From assembly GCF_038637725.1 (NCBI RefSeq), contig NZ_CP152052.1, forward strand, positions 248,001 through 312,000: a DNA stretch of 64,000 nt, read 5' to 3'. This document shows positions 35,204-44,379 of this stretch, piece by piece. Numbering within the stretch: position 1 is the first letter of the stretch; each line of letters begins with the position of its first letter. The stretch comes from Psychrobacillus sp. FSL H8-0483 (GTDB taxonomy: Bacteria; Bacillota; Bacilli; Bacillales_A; Planococcaceae). A program made the position numbers and the translations under genes. The notes beneath the pieces were generated by a model that saw only the letters and a list, made by a program, of their open reading frames with translations, ran no database searches and was not told the DNA's origin.

Positions 35204-36235
35204 TTGTATAGTTTCAAGAATGATTACGCTGAAGGAGCACATCCAAGAATTTTACAAGCCTTAATTGAGTCCAACTTTGTACAAGAAGAAGGCTATGGTG
35301 GGGATAGTTTTACTCTTAAAGCAATTGAGCTTTTGAAGGAGAAATTAGGGAGACAGGACGTTGATATACACCTACTATCGGGTGGGACCCAAACAAATTT
35401 AACGGCAATTTCTGCTTTTCTTCGACCACATGAAGCGGCAATCGCTGCAAGTACAGGTCATATTCTTACACATGAAACAGGTGCGATTGAAGCTACTGGA
35501 CATAAAGTCATATCAGTAGAAACGAAAGATGGAAAACTGAATCCTTCTCTAATAAAAGAAGTTCTGGACTTACATACAGATGAACATATGGTAAAACCAA
35601 AATTGGTTTACCTATCAAATTCAACAGAAATTGGCTCTATCTATAATAAGAGTGAACTGACGAATTTAAAAGATTTTTGTGAAGAAAATAATCTTATACT
35701 ATATATGGATGGGGCAAGACTTGGGTCAGCGCTGTGCTCTGTTGAAAATGACTTGAAGCTAAGTGACATTCCTGCACTTGTGGATGCTTTCTATATTGGT
35801 GGGACCAAGAACGGTGCCTTACTGGGAGAAGCATTAGTCATTTGCCGTGATTCTTTAAAAGAAGATTTTCGTTTTCATTTGAAGCAAAAAGGGGCTCTTC
35901 TTGCAAAAGGGAGACTGTTAGGCATTCAATTCTATGAGCTGTTCAAAGATGATTTGTTTTTTGAATTGGCTCAGCGTGCGAATAAGATGGCAAACATTCT
36001 TGGGGAAGCATGTAGCAATGCCAAATTTTCATTTTTGACCCATTCTCCATCAAATCAAATCTTTCCGATATTACCCAACGAAATTATTGTGGAGCTTCAA
36101 AAAAATTACTCGTTTATTGTATGGGAAAAGGTTGATTCTACACACTCTGCGATTCGATTAGTAACATCATGGGCAACTAAAGAAGAAGAGGTAAGAAAAT
36201 TTGTAGAAGATTTGAAAGAATTGTATAGTAAGTGA
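35204..36235 (+). CDS. low-specificity L-threonine aldolase-type PLP enzyme
   Basis: A 343-residue PLP enzyme of the beta-eliminating lyase/threonine aldolase family, which cleaves threonine or other beta-hydroxy amino acids to glycine plus an aldehyde. Visible signs are FKNDYAEGAHPRILQAL at the start, HLLSGGTQTNLTAI near 57, HETGAIEATGHKV near 87, MDGARLGSAL near 173 and the PLP lysine in YIGGTKNGALLGEA near residue 202. The start is TTG 35204, behind GGAGG at 35192-35196; the TTG at 35186 has no binding site. It stands alone with a terminator downstream. Confidence 0.85.
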   Translation: MYSFKNDYAEGAHPRILQALIESNFVQEEGYGGDSFTLKAIELLKEKLGRQDVDIHLLSGGTQTNLTAISAFLRPHEAAIAASTGHILTHETGAIEATGHKVISVETKDGKLNPSLIKEVLDLHTDEHMVKPKLVYLSNSTEIGSIYNKSELTNLKDFCEENNLILYMDGARLGSALCSVENDLKLSDIPALVDAFYIGGTKNGALLGEALVICRDSLKEDFRFHLKQKGALLAKGRLLGIQFYELFKDDLFFELAQRANKMANILGEACSNAKFSFLTHSPSNQIFPILPNEIIVELQKNYSFIVWEKVDSTHSAIRLVTSWATKEEEVRKFVEDLKELYSK

Positions 36236-36372
36236 CCTAAAAAAAAGCACATAGCAGCCGAAATTGCATCTTCTACTGCTTACTCTTTTCTCTATATATA
36301 AAACCCTGAAATTTTAGATCAATACATGCCCTGGTCAAAAACAATCCAGGTAGCATGTGGTAAGTAATAAAA

Positions 36373-36418
36373 TAAGCCGTCTATTCGATTAAAGAAATCG
36401 GACTAGACGGTTATTTGT
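36373..36418 (+). terminator. terminator between the aldolase and SLH genes
   Basis: CCGTCTA pairs with TAGACGG, and CGATT with AATCG inside, followed by TTATTTG. The 300-base gap to the SLH gene holds nothing else clear. Confidence 0.6.
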
Positions 36419-36563
36419 AATGTGTACCAAAAAAGGTGCGCTTTTTTATCTATTAACTTACATTATTTCCTTGTTATTGACATATTATTCCTGTATTCTT
36501 TTAAGTATATATTGAGTAATATATTCATAGTATTAGAGATTGATAATGAGAGGGGTCAAACCA

Positions 36564-37688
36564 TTGAAGACAGTTCGTATTTTATTAGTTTTACTTGTTA
36601 CTTTTGTTCTTTTTCCTATAACACCTACTTTTGCAGCAGAAAAAACCATTGATCAATATTACATGGATGATGTAGATTATGGGCATGGGGCTTATGAACA
36701 ATTAGAACGCTTCTTGTATTCAGATATCATAGATGGATATGAAGAAACAGAGGTTTATGAAGAAGATGGAGAAGTATATGAATATACATCCATTCTTATA
36801 AAACCAGAAAATAGTATTACCCGTGCACAATTCACAAAAATTTTGGTTAATGCTATGAATTTAACAAGTGGTGAGATTAAAAAAACGTTCCCTGATGTAA
36901 ATTCTTCAGCTTGGTATTATAACTATGTCCAAATTGCTAGTAGCAGAGGGATTATTACTGGAAAAGAAGATGGAACCTTTAAACCAAATGATAAGATTAC
37001 ACGTGCTCAAATGGCTACTATGATTTATCGTGCATTTAATGAGACGGTGGATTTTTCAACAACAGGAAAAACTTTCAAAGATGTAACTAAAAAAAGCAGC
37101 GCTTATGAAGCAGTTGTAAAAACAGCAGGTGTCGGAATTGTAAATGGTTATGGAGACGAGTTCAAACCGAATAATTTCGCTAAACGTTCCCATGCCGTAT
37201 TGATGATTGACCGTGCATTACATCTAGAATCTGGAACAGCTGAAGACGAACTTTCAGTGATTCAAACTGTAAATCGTAACATCACAGGAGAGTTGTCACT
37301 TTACTCTGAACAACAAAATCATGAAGCGTTGGAAGCTCTTTATCGCGAAACAACAATGGGTTATTATCTAGCTTATTCACTTGATAACCAGATTCTACTA
37401 GATGACCCTGAATATTCATTGGGTTCCGTTAAGATGGAACAAGTAGGTAAGCATTCAAGCAGTATTGTTTCCTTAAATAAGCGTTTTGCAGAAGTTAAAG
37501 TAGACAATCTAAAGGTTCATGTTTCCGTGAGTGAACCAGAAATGGACATGAATTTTGAAGTGACAGTGGATTTATCAAGTACTGCATATTTAAAGAAAAC
37601 AGAAGGCGGAACTTGGAAAATTTATAACCTTGTCTTTGATGATGAGGACTATGAAGATACGCTAACTGCAGCTATGGCTGGTAATTAA
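36564..37688 (+). CDS. exported SLH-domain protein
   Basis: A 374-residue secreted protein with signal peptide MKTVRILLVLLVTFVLFPIT and a cleavage site near TFAAE. Three S-layer homology modules cover residues ~30-215: ITRAQFTKILVNA, FPDVNSSAWYYNYVQIA, GTFKPNDKITRAQMATMIYRA, and VNGYGDEFKPNNFAKRSHAV. They anchor the protein to pyruvylated cell-wall polymer. The C-terminal ~150 residues have no family I recognise. The start is TTG 36564, with AGAGGGG at 36549-36555 and seven to eight bases of spacing; the ATG at 36546 has no binding site. A terminator follows directly. Confidence 0.83.
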   Translation: MKTVRILLVLLVTFVLFPITPTFAAEKTIDQYYMDDVDYGHGAYEQLERFLYSDIIDGYEETEVYEEDGEVYEYTSILIKPENSITRAQFTKILVNAMNLTSGEIKKTFPDVNSSAWYYNYVQIASSRGIITGKEDGTFKPNDKITRAQMATMIYRAFNETVDFSTTGKTFKDVTKKSSAYEAVVKTAGVGIVNGYGDEFKPNNFAKRSHAVLMIDRALHLESGTAEDELSVIQTVNRNITGELSLYSEQQNHEALEALYRETTMGYYLAYSLDNQILLDDPEYSLGSVKMEQVGKHSSSIVSLNKRFAEVKVDNLKVHVSVSEPEMDMNFEVTVDLSSTAYLKKTEGGTWKIYNLVFDDEDYEDTLTAAMAGN

Positions 37689-37690
37689 CC

Positions 37691-37739
37691 TAAAAAAGAT
37701 TCCCAACTCTACTTTAAAGAGGAGGGAATCTTTTTTTTC
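37691..37739 (+). terminator. terminator after the SLH gene
   Basis: AAAAAAGATTCCC pairs with GGGAATCTTTTTT across an 18-base loop and is followed by TTTT. Confidence 0.85.
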
Positions 37740-37750
37740 AGAATTTAGAT

Positions 37751-38490
37751 ATAGACTTATACACAAACTGTCCCCAAAATCCTTTTAGCATTAAAAATTT
37801 GATAGGAATTTAATCTGGTTGGTCTTCAAAAAATCGCAATCTGAGTTAAAAAGTTAAGCTTTTAAAGTATTTTCTAAAATTCTATATACTTATACACAAA
37901 ACTGTCCCCAAAATCCGTTTAGTATTAAAAATTTGATAGGAATATAATCTTGATGGTCTTCAAAAAATCGCAATCGGAGTTAGAAACTTAAGCTTTTAAA
38001 GTATTTTCTAAGATTCTATATACTTATACACATAACTGTCCCCAAAAATCCGTTTAGCATTAATAATTTGATAGGAATTTATTCTGGATGTTCTTCAAAA
38101 AATCGTAATCTGAGTTATAAAGGTGATGTTCAAAGATTCTATAGACTTATACACAAACTGTCCCCAAAATCCTTTTAGTATTAAAAAATAAATAGGAATT
38201 TAATCTGGATGGTCTTCAAAAAATCGCAATCGGAGTTAAAAAGTTAAGCTTTTAATGTATTTTCTAAGATTCTATATACTTATACACAAAACTGTCCCCA
38301 AAATCCGTTTAGCATTAATAATTTGATAGGAATTTATTCTGGATGTTCTTCAAAAAACCATAATCTGAATCATAAAAGTGATGTATTTAAAGTATTTTTT
38401 AAAAATCTATCTACTTATACACAAAACTGTCCCCAAAATCTGTAAAACATTAAAAATTTGATAGGAATTTTTATTCTGGATGGTCTTAGA
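37751..38490 (+). repeat. six tandem ~134-bp repeats, each with TTATACACA and CTGTCCCCAAAATC
   Basis: The word CTGTCCCC recurs at 37768, 37902, 38036, 38158, 38292 and 38427, so the period is 134, 134, 122, 134 and 135. Each unit also carries TTATACACA (37757, 37890, 38024, 38147, 38280, 38415), ATTTGATAGGAAT (changed in unit 4) and GGTCTTCAAAAAATCG-like words. Units 1 and 4 share TATAGACTTATACACAAACTG, and units 3 and 5 share CATTAATAATTTG, which suggests block duplication. There is no coding frame and there are no unique spacers, so it is not a CRISPR array. TTATACACA is one mismatch from the DnaA box TTATCCACA. Confidence 0.92.
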
Positions 38491-38535
38491 CTGTAAAAGT
38501 ATATTAACTTAATTAAAATTAGCTTGTCAACTACC

Positions 38536-38548
38536 TATAATACTAAGG
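38536..38548 (-). promoter_or_regulatory. candidate GntR operator upstream of its own gene
   Basis: TATAATACTAAGG is the reverse complement of CCTTAGTATTATA. The same CTTAGTATTATA occurs at 39543 before the transporter genes. Both lie next to a GTTGACAA/TTGTCAAC word. It sits 125 bp before the regulator's reading frame. Confidence 0.45.
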
Positions 38549-38660
38549 ATTAATATTTATGCTGCTTCTGATTGCATTAATGGTTAGTATCATATATTGT
38601 TGTAAATGCTAATACTTTGAGTTATTATAATTTTTAAAAAGTAAGTGAGGTGGAAGAATC

Positions 38661-39386
38661 ATATTACAAACAAAGCCAGCTTATCAAATCATATATGACA
38701 CGATTCAACAGAAAATACTCGATGGTATTTTTCAACAAGGTGATATTTTGCCTTCAGAAGTTGAGTTAGAGAAGATGTTTAATGTTAGTCGAACACCTGT
38801 AAGGCAGGCATTAAAACAGCTTGAAAATGATCGACTTATTTACAGGGTGCAAGGTAAGGGATCATTTGTAGCAAATCAGCAGCCAAAAGAAACATGGACG
38901 AACATGTCAGGGTTTCGAAATCAATACAGTACCGATTGGGAGAAAATATCCGTAAGAACAATCGAACTAAAAAAAGTAGTAGATCCCCATTTTTGTAGCC
39001 TTCTACATGTAGGAGAAAATGAAGAATTGATTTATTTGAAGAGAATTAGATATTTGAATAATCAGCCTATGATTTACCTGGAACATTATATTCGTTCCAT
39101 ATTGCCCATAGAGGTTTATCAAGAAGATAGTGCATTTTCTTCTGTCCAAAAGTTGCTGAAAGAAAAAGCCGGTATCGAGTTAATAGAAGTTGAGGACGAA
39201 ATAGAAGCTGTAATAGCGGATCCTTATATTTCCGGTGCATTGCAAATTCCTAATTCGTCAGCAGTCTTAAAAGGAACCAGGATTTCCTATACAGAAAATA
39301 GAACGCCAATCGATTTGAATATTTTTTATATAAACACAAATAACTGGAAATATTACTCCCATTATCAAAATCATTCTCAAACTTAA
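38661..39386 (+). CDS. GntR/HutC-type regulator with no standard start codon
   Basis: A 241-residue transcription factor. The DNA-binding domain begins with LQTKPAYQIIYDTIQQKIL and continues as PSEVELEKMFNVSRTPVRQAL and RVQGKGSF; the C-terminal half is a UTRA ligand-binding domain (ELIYLKRIRYLNNQPMIYLE). The first in-frame standard start, TTG 38748, would cut off the first helix. Between the upstream stop (38646) and 38748 there is no ATG, GTG or TTG. GAGGTGG at 38647-38653 points to ATA 38661 as an unusual start, with 7-bp spacing. A start-codon mutation is the alternative. It probably controls the following transporter operon. Confidence 0.72.
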   Translation: MLQTKPAYQIIYDTIQQKILDGIFQQGDILPSEVELEKMFNVSRTPVRQALKQLENDRLIYRVQGKGSFVANQQPKETWTNMSGFRNQYSTDWEKISVRTIELKKVVDPHFCSLLHVGENEELIYLKRIRYLNNQPMIYLEHYIRSILPIEVYQEDSAFSSVQKLLKEKAGIELIEVEDEIEAVIADPYISGALQIPNSSAVLKGTRISYTENRTPIDLNIFYINTNNWKYYSHYQNHSQT

Positions 39387-39417
39387 AATAAAAAATGTAT
39401 TAAATTAAAAATGAGAC

Positions 39418-39446
39418 AAAAAACACCTATGATAAAGGTGTTTTTC
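39418..39446 (+). terminator. terminator after the GntR gene
   Basis: AAAAACACCT pairs with AAGGTGTTTTT around ATGAT and is followed by a T-run. Confidence 0.8.
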
Positions 39447-39541
39447 TATTAATACGAATATCTCCAAAGTAACACGATATAGACAGTTTTTAAAGAAAAA
39501 AGCTAAATGGAAAAAATACTATCTTAATTTTAAAAAATGAT

Positions 39542-39588
39542 ACTTAGTATTATATCTTGTTGACAACTATTAATCCTATCATTTATTA
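39542..39588 (+). promoter_or_regulatory. promoter and operator of the amino-acid transporter operon
   Basis: The -35 box TTGACA is at 39560-39565. An AT-rich -10 region (TTATTA near 39583) follows at 17 bp. Directly upstream lies ACTTAGTATTATA (39542-39554), the word shared with the regulator's own upstream region and with 42023-42036. Downstream, CAGAAAATA (39608-39616) and TATTTTCTG (39627-39635) form a perfect 9-bp inverted repeat in the leader. Confidence 0.5.
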
Positions 39589-39686
39589 TTTAATTATTCA
39601 CATCTGTCAGAAAATAAACAATATTATATTTTCTGAGAATGTGATTTCAACAAGTCTGTCAACAATACAAAAAAGGGGGATTTTTT

Positions 39687-40475
39687 ATGTTTAAGTTTAA
39701 AAAACTGTTGATGTTATCTGCATTAATTGGACTATTGTCTATTATCATGATGGGATGTAGTGGCGAAAGTTCTAAATCCAGCGCTGATGGAAAGAAAGAC
39801 GAAACATCAAAAGTTAGTATTGCAGCATTAAATAATTATCCACCACTTATGTTCAAAAAAGAGGGTAAGCTGGTCGGTTTTGAACATGATATTTTGGAAG
39901 CGATTGCAAAAGAAGAAAATCTTGATATTGAATATAAAGAGATGAAATTTGATGGATTTATTCCAGGATTGCAATCAAATCAAGTGGATGTTGCATCGTC
40001 ATTACTAATACGTGAAGAACGTAAAGAAGTAGTAGACTTTGCAGACGTATTCTTAAAATCCGGACTCGTATTAGTTGTTGCTAAAGATAGTCCAATCCAA
40101 TCATTAGAAGATCTGAAAGGTAAAACAATTGTCGCTACACAGGGCTCTACAACTTTAGAAAAGGCAAAAGAATTGGCAGCAAAATATGGTGGGGAAGCAA
40201 AGCCTCTAAAAGAAACTGATGCCCTTTACATGGATGTAGAAAATGGGAACTCAGATGCTCTCGTGCTCAACTCACCAACTGTTGACTACCGTTTAAAAGT
40301 GGATGGAGACAATGTTAAATTCAGAATCGTAGGAGAACATCTGACTGTTGATGAACATGCTTTTGCTGTTAAAAAAGGAAATACAGAATTAGTAGAAAAA
40401 ATAAATTCAGGATTAAAGACCATTAAAGAAAATGGAGAATTCAATAAAATTCATGCTGAGTGGTTCGGTGAATAA
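39687..40475 (+). CDS. polar amino-acid-type ABC transporter binding lipoprotein
   Basis: A 262-residue lipoprotein with lipobox MMGC (Cys24). The family-3 solute-binding fold shows YPPLMFKKEGKLVGFEHDIL, LQSNQVDVASSLLIREERKE, LKGKTIVATQGSTTLEKAKE and EHAFAVKKGNTELVEKINSG. Binding-site acidic and arginine residues (the Arg in REERKE, the Asp in ENGNSDALV) are conserved, which implies an amino-acid-like ligand. GGGGG lies 7 bp before the ATG. It is the first gene of a three-gene transporter operon. Confidence 0.86.
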   Translation: MFKFKKLLMLSALIGLLSIIMMGCSGESSKSSADGKKDETSKVSIAALNNYPPLMFKKEGKLVGFEHDILEAIAKEENLDIEYKEMKFDGFIPGLQSNQVDVASSLLIREERKEVVDFADVFLKSGLVLVVAKDSPIQSLEDLKGKTIVATQGSTTLEKAKELAAKYGGEAKPLKETDALYMDVENGNSDALVLNSPTVDYRLKVDGDNVKFRIVGEHLTVDEHAFAVKKGNTELVEKINSGLKTIKENGEFNKIHAEWFGE

Positions 40476-40545
40476 CAACTTGTATAAGGACTTGGAATAA
40501 ACGTTGCTATTTACAACTGTTAAATTATAGAAAAGAGGTGTTTTT

Positions 40546-41202
40546 ATGGGAACAACACTAAAAGTAATTGAAGAAGCATTGCCATACCTCTTGCAAGGGT
40601 TGTACATGACAGTTTTAATCTCTGTCGTATCAATAATCATATCGCTTGGTATCGGTTTGGTCGCTTGTTTTATGCGAATGTCAAAGTATGCCATTTTGCG
40701 GTATCCTGCTGCAATGTATGTAAACCTCATTCGTGGGACTCCAATACTGATTCAAATATTATTCATCTATTTTGGTGCACCGTCTGTTCTGGATATAAGA
40801 CTTTCCGCTTTAACTGCGGGACTAATTGCAATAAGTTTAAACATTGGGGCATATAATACAGAAATTTTTCGTGGCGGTATCGAATCGATTAGTAAAGGGC
40901 AAATGGAAGCTGGCAGATCACTTGGCTTTTCATATTCTCAAACAATGGCATTAATTATTTTACCTCAGGCAATACGTCGAATGATTCCTTCATTCGTTAA
41001 TCAATTGACTCATGCCATTAAGGATACGTCTATGCTTTCCGTAATAGGAATAGCGGAATTGACAATGGTTGGACAATCAATTTACGCAATGAACTTCAGG
41101 TCCTTTGAAATATTGACGGTAGTGGGTGCATTTTACTTTATCACCATTTATACCGTTTCTCTTATTTCAACTAGGATGGAACGGAGGTTTGTGATTACAT
41201 GA
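40546..41202 (+). CDS. polar amino-acid ABC transporter permease
   Basis: A 218-residue permease of the HisMQ type with four to five helices. [17 protein letters not shown] near residue 62 and the contact loop [22 protein letters not shown] near residues 121-142 are family hallmarks. It serves as a homodimer, since no second permease gene exists. AGAGGTG precedes the ATG, and the stop overlaps the ATPase start in ATGA. Confidence 0.88.
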   Translation: MGTTLKVIEEALPYLLQGLYMTVLISVVSIIISLGIGLVACFMRMSKYAILRYPAAMYVNLIRGTPILIQILFIYFGAPSVLDIRLSALTAGLIAISLNIGAYNTEIFRGGIESISKGQMEAGRSLGFSYSQTMALIILPQAIRRMIPSFVNQLTHAIKDTSMLSVIGIAELTMVGQSIYAMNFRSFEILTVVGAFYFITIYTVSLISTRMERRFVIT

Positions 41203-41921
41203 TTAAAGTTGAGAATCTTTCCAAGTCATTTGGAAACTTAGAAGTCTTAAAAAATATTAGTACGTATATTGCACCACAAGAAGTGGTTTGCATTATCGGC
41301 TCTTCTGGTTCTGGAAAAAGCACGTTCTTAAGATGTCTAAATCTCTTGGAAGAACCCACAGGTGGACAAATTATCGTTGAAGACGAAAACATAGTAGATA
41401 AAGACACGGATATTAATAAGCTCCGTCAAAAAATGGGGATGGTTTTTCAACAATTTAATCTTTTTCCACAAAAAAGTGTCATTGAAAATATCACATTAGC
41501 CCCAATGAAATTAAAAAAGAAATCTAAAAAAGATGCCAAAACGCAAGCGATGGAACTATTAAAAAAAGTTGGGCTATCTGAAAAAGCCGACGTTTATCCT
41601 ACTAATCTGTCCGGTGGTCAACAACAGCGAGTAGCCATTGCAAGAGCATTGGCTATGGAACCTCATGTCATGTTATTTGACGAACCGACTTCTGCACTTG
41701 ATCCTGAAATGGTAGGTGAAGTTCTAAGAGTTATGAAGCAACTGGCAAAAGAGGGGATGACGATGGTCATCGTAACTCATGAAATGGGCTTTGCTCGTGA
41801 AGTGGCAGACCGAGTAATTTATATTGATGGTGGATGTATTATTGAGGAAGGTAACCCACAGGATTTATTTTCAAACCCAACTCATGAGAGAACAAAAGCA
41901 TTTTTATCAAAAGTTTTATAA
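41199..41921 (+). CDS. polar amino-acid ABC transporter ATPase
   Basis: A 240-residue GlnQ/HisP-type ATPase. Walker [10 protein letters not shown] lies near residues 33-41, the Q-loop at FQQFNLFPQ, the signature LSGGQQQR near 134 and Walker [15 protein letters not shown] near 153-166. A terminator follows at 41936, so the transporter operon ends here and the catabolic genes have their own promoter. Confidence 0.9.
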   Translation: MIKVENLSKSFGNLEVLKNISTYIAPQEVVCIIGSSGSGKSTFLRCLNLLEEPTGGQIIVEDENIVDKDTDINKLRQKMGMVFQQFNLFPQKSVIENITLAPMKLKKKSKKDAKTQAMELLKKVGLSEKADVYPTNLSGGQQQRVAIARALAMEPHVMLFDEPTSALDPEMVGEVLRVMKQLAKEGMTMVIVTHEMGFAREVADRVIYIDGGCIIEEGNPQDLFSNPTHERTKAFLSKVL

Positions 41922-41935
41922 ATGTATTTAGATTA

Positions 41936-41992
41936 GCCCTTCGTTTTTCATAGGATATCTAATCATTACGAAAAACGAAGGCTCACACTTTT
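41936..41992 (+). terminator. terminator of the amino-acid transporter operon
   Basis: GCCCTTCGTTTTTC pairs with GAAAAACGAAGGC across a 20-base loop, and CTTTT follows shortly after. Confidence 0.7.
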
Positions 41993-42022
41993 GAAGGAAG
42001 TAGTCAAAAATTTTTCGAGTAT

Positions 42023-42036
42023 CTTAGTATACTAAG
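42023..42036. promoter_or_regulatory. perfect 14-bp palindrome, candidate GntR operator
   Basis: CTTAGTATACTAAG is a perfect palindrome 39 bp before the next ATG. Its left half CTTAGTAT matches 39543 and the complement of 38540-38547. This links regulator, transporter and catabolic genes. Confidence 0.55.
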
Positions 42037-42074
42037 TATTATATTTATATGTTTTTTTAAGAAGGAGAAGTCAG

Positions 42075-43094
42075 ATGACCAAAACTGTCCTATTAATTGA
42101 ACCTACTATCCGTCCGATTGGAGTAGATTATTTAACTAGCAATTTCAATGTAGTAGTAGCACCTAATGGATTAGAAGAAACGATTATAGAATATATAAAT
42201 GAGCATAAAGCTCATGCAGTTATTATTAGAACAGAAAAAATCACTAAAAATATTTTAGAACAATGCCCCACTTTAGAGGTGATCGGTATGCACGGAGTTG
42301 GATTAGATACTATTGACGTGCCAAGCGCAACAGAGTATGGAGTAATGGTATTGAATGCTCCATTCAGCAATTATACGTCAGTAGCCGAACACTCTATTAT
42401 GTCGATTCTCGCACTGAGTAGAGATTTAAGAGTAAGTGATTCAAAAGTTAGAAATAACGAATGGAATCACAGAGAAGTTTATTTTCCAATGGAAATAAAC
42501 GCTAAAACTCTTTTGATTGTTGGAATGGGTAAAGTTGGGCAGGATTTAGCTAAAAAAGCGAAAGCGTTTAATATGAATGTGTTAGGATTTGATCCATTTT
42601 TATCAGAATCAGAAATGAAAATACATGGTGTATTAAAGGTAGATGATGTGAACTTATATCTTCCACAATGCGACTTCATCTCATTACATGCACCACTTAC
42701 AAAGAGTACTTATCACATGTTTTCTGCAGAACAATTTGAATTAATGAAAAATACATCGTTCATTATCAACTTAGGTAGGGGCTCTTTGATAAATGAAGAA
42801 GCACTGCTAGATGCTTTAGTTCATAAAAAAATAAGCGGTGCCGCATTAGATGTTTTGGAACAAGAACCTCCAAATAGTGATAATCCCTTGTTCAAATTAG
42901 AAAATGTAATCTTCACCCCTCATTTTGGCGGCGATACATTGGAAGCAAAGGATAGATGCTCTGAATCAATAACAAAAGAAGTTGGTATTGTTCTTCAAGG
43001 TCAAATATCTCGAAACTTAGTGAATCTGCAAGTGTTAGGAAATGCCAAATATTTAAATAAAAATTCAAAAATTCAATTAGAAGGAGTTAAATAA
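42075..43094 (+). CDS. NAD-dependent 2-hydroxyacid dehydrogenase (SerA-like)
   Basis: A 339-residue D-isomer-specific 2-hydroxyacid dehydrogenase. MHGVGLDTIDV near residue 75, the nucleotide-binding LLIVGMGKVGQDLAKKA near 143, NLGRGSLINEEAL near 235 (catalytic Arg), DVLEQEPP near 258 (Glu) and FTPHFGGDT near 280 (His) are all present. There is no ACT regulatory domain, so phosphoglycerate dehydrogenase of serine synthesis is unlikely. AAGAAGGAGAAG precedes the ATG. The next gene starts 2 bp after its stop codon. Confidence 0.83.
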   Translation: MTKTVLLIEPTIRPIGVDYLTSNFNVVVAPNGLEETIIEYINEHKAHAVIIRTEKITKNILEQCPTLEVIGMHGVGLDTIDVPSATEYGVMVLNAPFSNYTSVAEHSIMSILALSRDLRVSDSKVRNNEWNHREVYFPMEINAKTLLIVGMGKVGQDLAKKAKAFNMNVLGFDPFLSESEMKIHGVLKVDDVNLYLPQCDFISLHAPLTKSTYHMFSAEQFELMKNTSFIINLGRGSLINEEALLDALVHKKISGAALDVLEQEPPNSDNPLFKLENVIFTPHFGGDTLEAKDRCSESITKEVGIVLQGQISRNLVNLQVLGNAKYLNKNSKIQLEGVK

Positions 43095-43095
43095 A

Positions 43096-43983
43096 ATGAA
43101 ATATAAAGGAATTATGACTGCTTTAGTTACCCCGATGGATGAAAATGGATTAGTTGATAAACAAAGTTTTGCAAATTTAATTCAAGATCAATTAAATAAT
43201 AATATTCATTCTTTACTTGTATTAGGCGGAACAGGTGAATATACTGCACTTAATATGGAACAACGAAAAATAGCGATTGATGTTGCAATAAGCGAAGTTA
43301 ATGGCAAGGTACCGGTAGTAGTCGGTTTGCTTTCTCCTGGGTTGGGAGACAATATAGAATTAGGAAAATATGCAAAACAAGCTGGTGCCGATTCTGTAAT
43401 GGCCGTTACACCGTTTTATGTAAGCCCGACAAAAGAAGGTTTCATTCAATACTATGAAGTCCTTGATAAAGCTTTGGACATGCCGATTATCCTCTATAAC
43501 ATTCCGTATAAAACAGGCATTAATATGACGAATGATGTGGTGGAAAAAATTGTTGGGAAAATTCCGAACGTAGTGGGAATGAAAGTTTGTTCCGATAACA
43601 TGGGAGATGTAATTGAATTAATCCAATCTGTTGGAGATAAAATCTCAGTTCTTTGCGGAGAGGATTATAGAGCGGTTTCATCATTTATAACAGGAGCACC
43701 TGGTGCTATTACGGCCAGTTCCAACCTTATCCCAGACGTTTGGGTGAAAATCTATGATTTGGTTCAACAAAAAGAATACGATGAAGCAGTAGAGCTCCAT
43801 AAAAAGTTTTTCCCACTCATGAAAGCACTCTACAGAGAAGGAAATCCGGGTCCTCTAAAAGCAGCGTTAAATATGATTGGCTTGCCAGTCAGTTCTGTTT
43901 CAGTTCCATTATTAGATCCTTCACTCCAAGTAGTAGAAGAACTGAAGAGTAAACTGGATGAATTAATCGTACCTGTAAGGTAA
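43096..43983 (+). CDS. DapA/NanA-family aldolase or dehydratase
   Basis: A 295-residue TIM-barrel lyase of the dihydrodipicolinate synthase/N-acetylneuraminate lyase family. GGTGEYTALN near residue 44 binds the keto acid. The family tyrosine is in PIILYNIPYKTG near 132 and the Schiff-base lysine in VVGMKVCSDN near 162. Being paired with a dehydrogenase and an amino-acid importer, it is more likely catabolic (a 2-keto-acid aldolase or deaminating dehydratase) than a lysine-synthesis enzyme. AAGGAG lies inside the end of the previous gene. Confidence 0.8.
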   Translation: MKYKGIMTALVTPMDENGLVDKQSFANLIQDQLNNNIHSLLVLGGTGEYTALNMEQRKIAIDVAISEVNGKVPVVVGLLSPGLGDNIELGKYAKQAGADSVMAVTPFYVSPTKEGFIQYYEVLDKALDMPIILYNIPYKTGINMTNDVVEKIVGKIPNVVGMKVCSDNMGDVIELIQSVGDKISVLCGEDYRAVSSFITGAPGAITASSNLIPDVWVKIYDLVQQKEYDEAVELHKKFFPLMKALYREGNPGPLKAALNMIGLPVSSVSVPLLDPSLQVVEELKSKLDELIVPVR

Positions 43984-44054
43984 CCTTTAATAGTGTTGGG
44001 TACCTATTAGACGTAATATTCAGTAAATACACTATAGTTGTGTGTAATAAAAAC

Positions 44055-44094
44055 GAGAAACCAGTCATGATAAGAATTGACTGGTTTCTTAACT
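44055..44094 (+). terminator. terminator after the dapA-like gene
   Basis: GAGAAACCAGTC pairs with GACTGGTTTCTT across a 12-base loop. The T-run is weak. The following 285 bases before rocA show only AT-rich sequence. Confidence 0.65.
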
Positions 44095-44379
44095 GAATTT
44101 TGTTTCTTTTGTGGATTTTAGTTTATATGTCACTTCAATTATTTGAGGGAATTCCACAAAATATAAAGCGATACTAAATTTTTAATAATTTTCATGATAG
44201 ATTTGGGGTTAATAATCAAAAAAATAGACTTGTTTACTAGATTAGAAAATTCCAAGGAAACTGAGAACCGATTCAATGAAATTGTCATTAGCATGAACTG
44301 TCAATAAAGCTAAAAAGCTAGAATGGTTATAGAAAATTCATTAAAGATGCTAAAAAAATATATTTCGGAGGTTATTCAC

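Noticed and set aside
37751-38490. CRISPR array
   Set aside because: The units are ~134 bp and homologous over their whole length, with no short identical repeats separated by unique spacers. No cas gene is present.
42075-43094. phosphoglycerate dehydrogenase (SerA)
   Set aside because: The catalytic core matches, but the C-terminal ACT domain is absent and the context is an amino-acid import and lyase cluster.
43096-43983. dihydrodipicolinate synthase of lysine synthesis
   Set aside because: The fold is the same, but the neighbours are catabolic and there is no dapB or lysine-pathway gene nearby.
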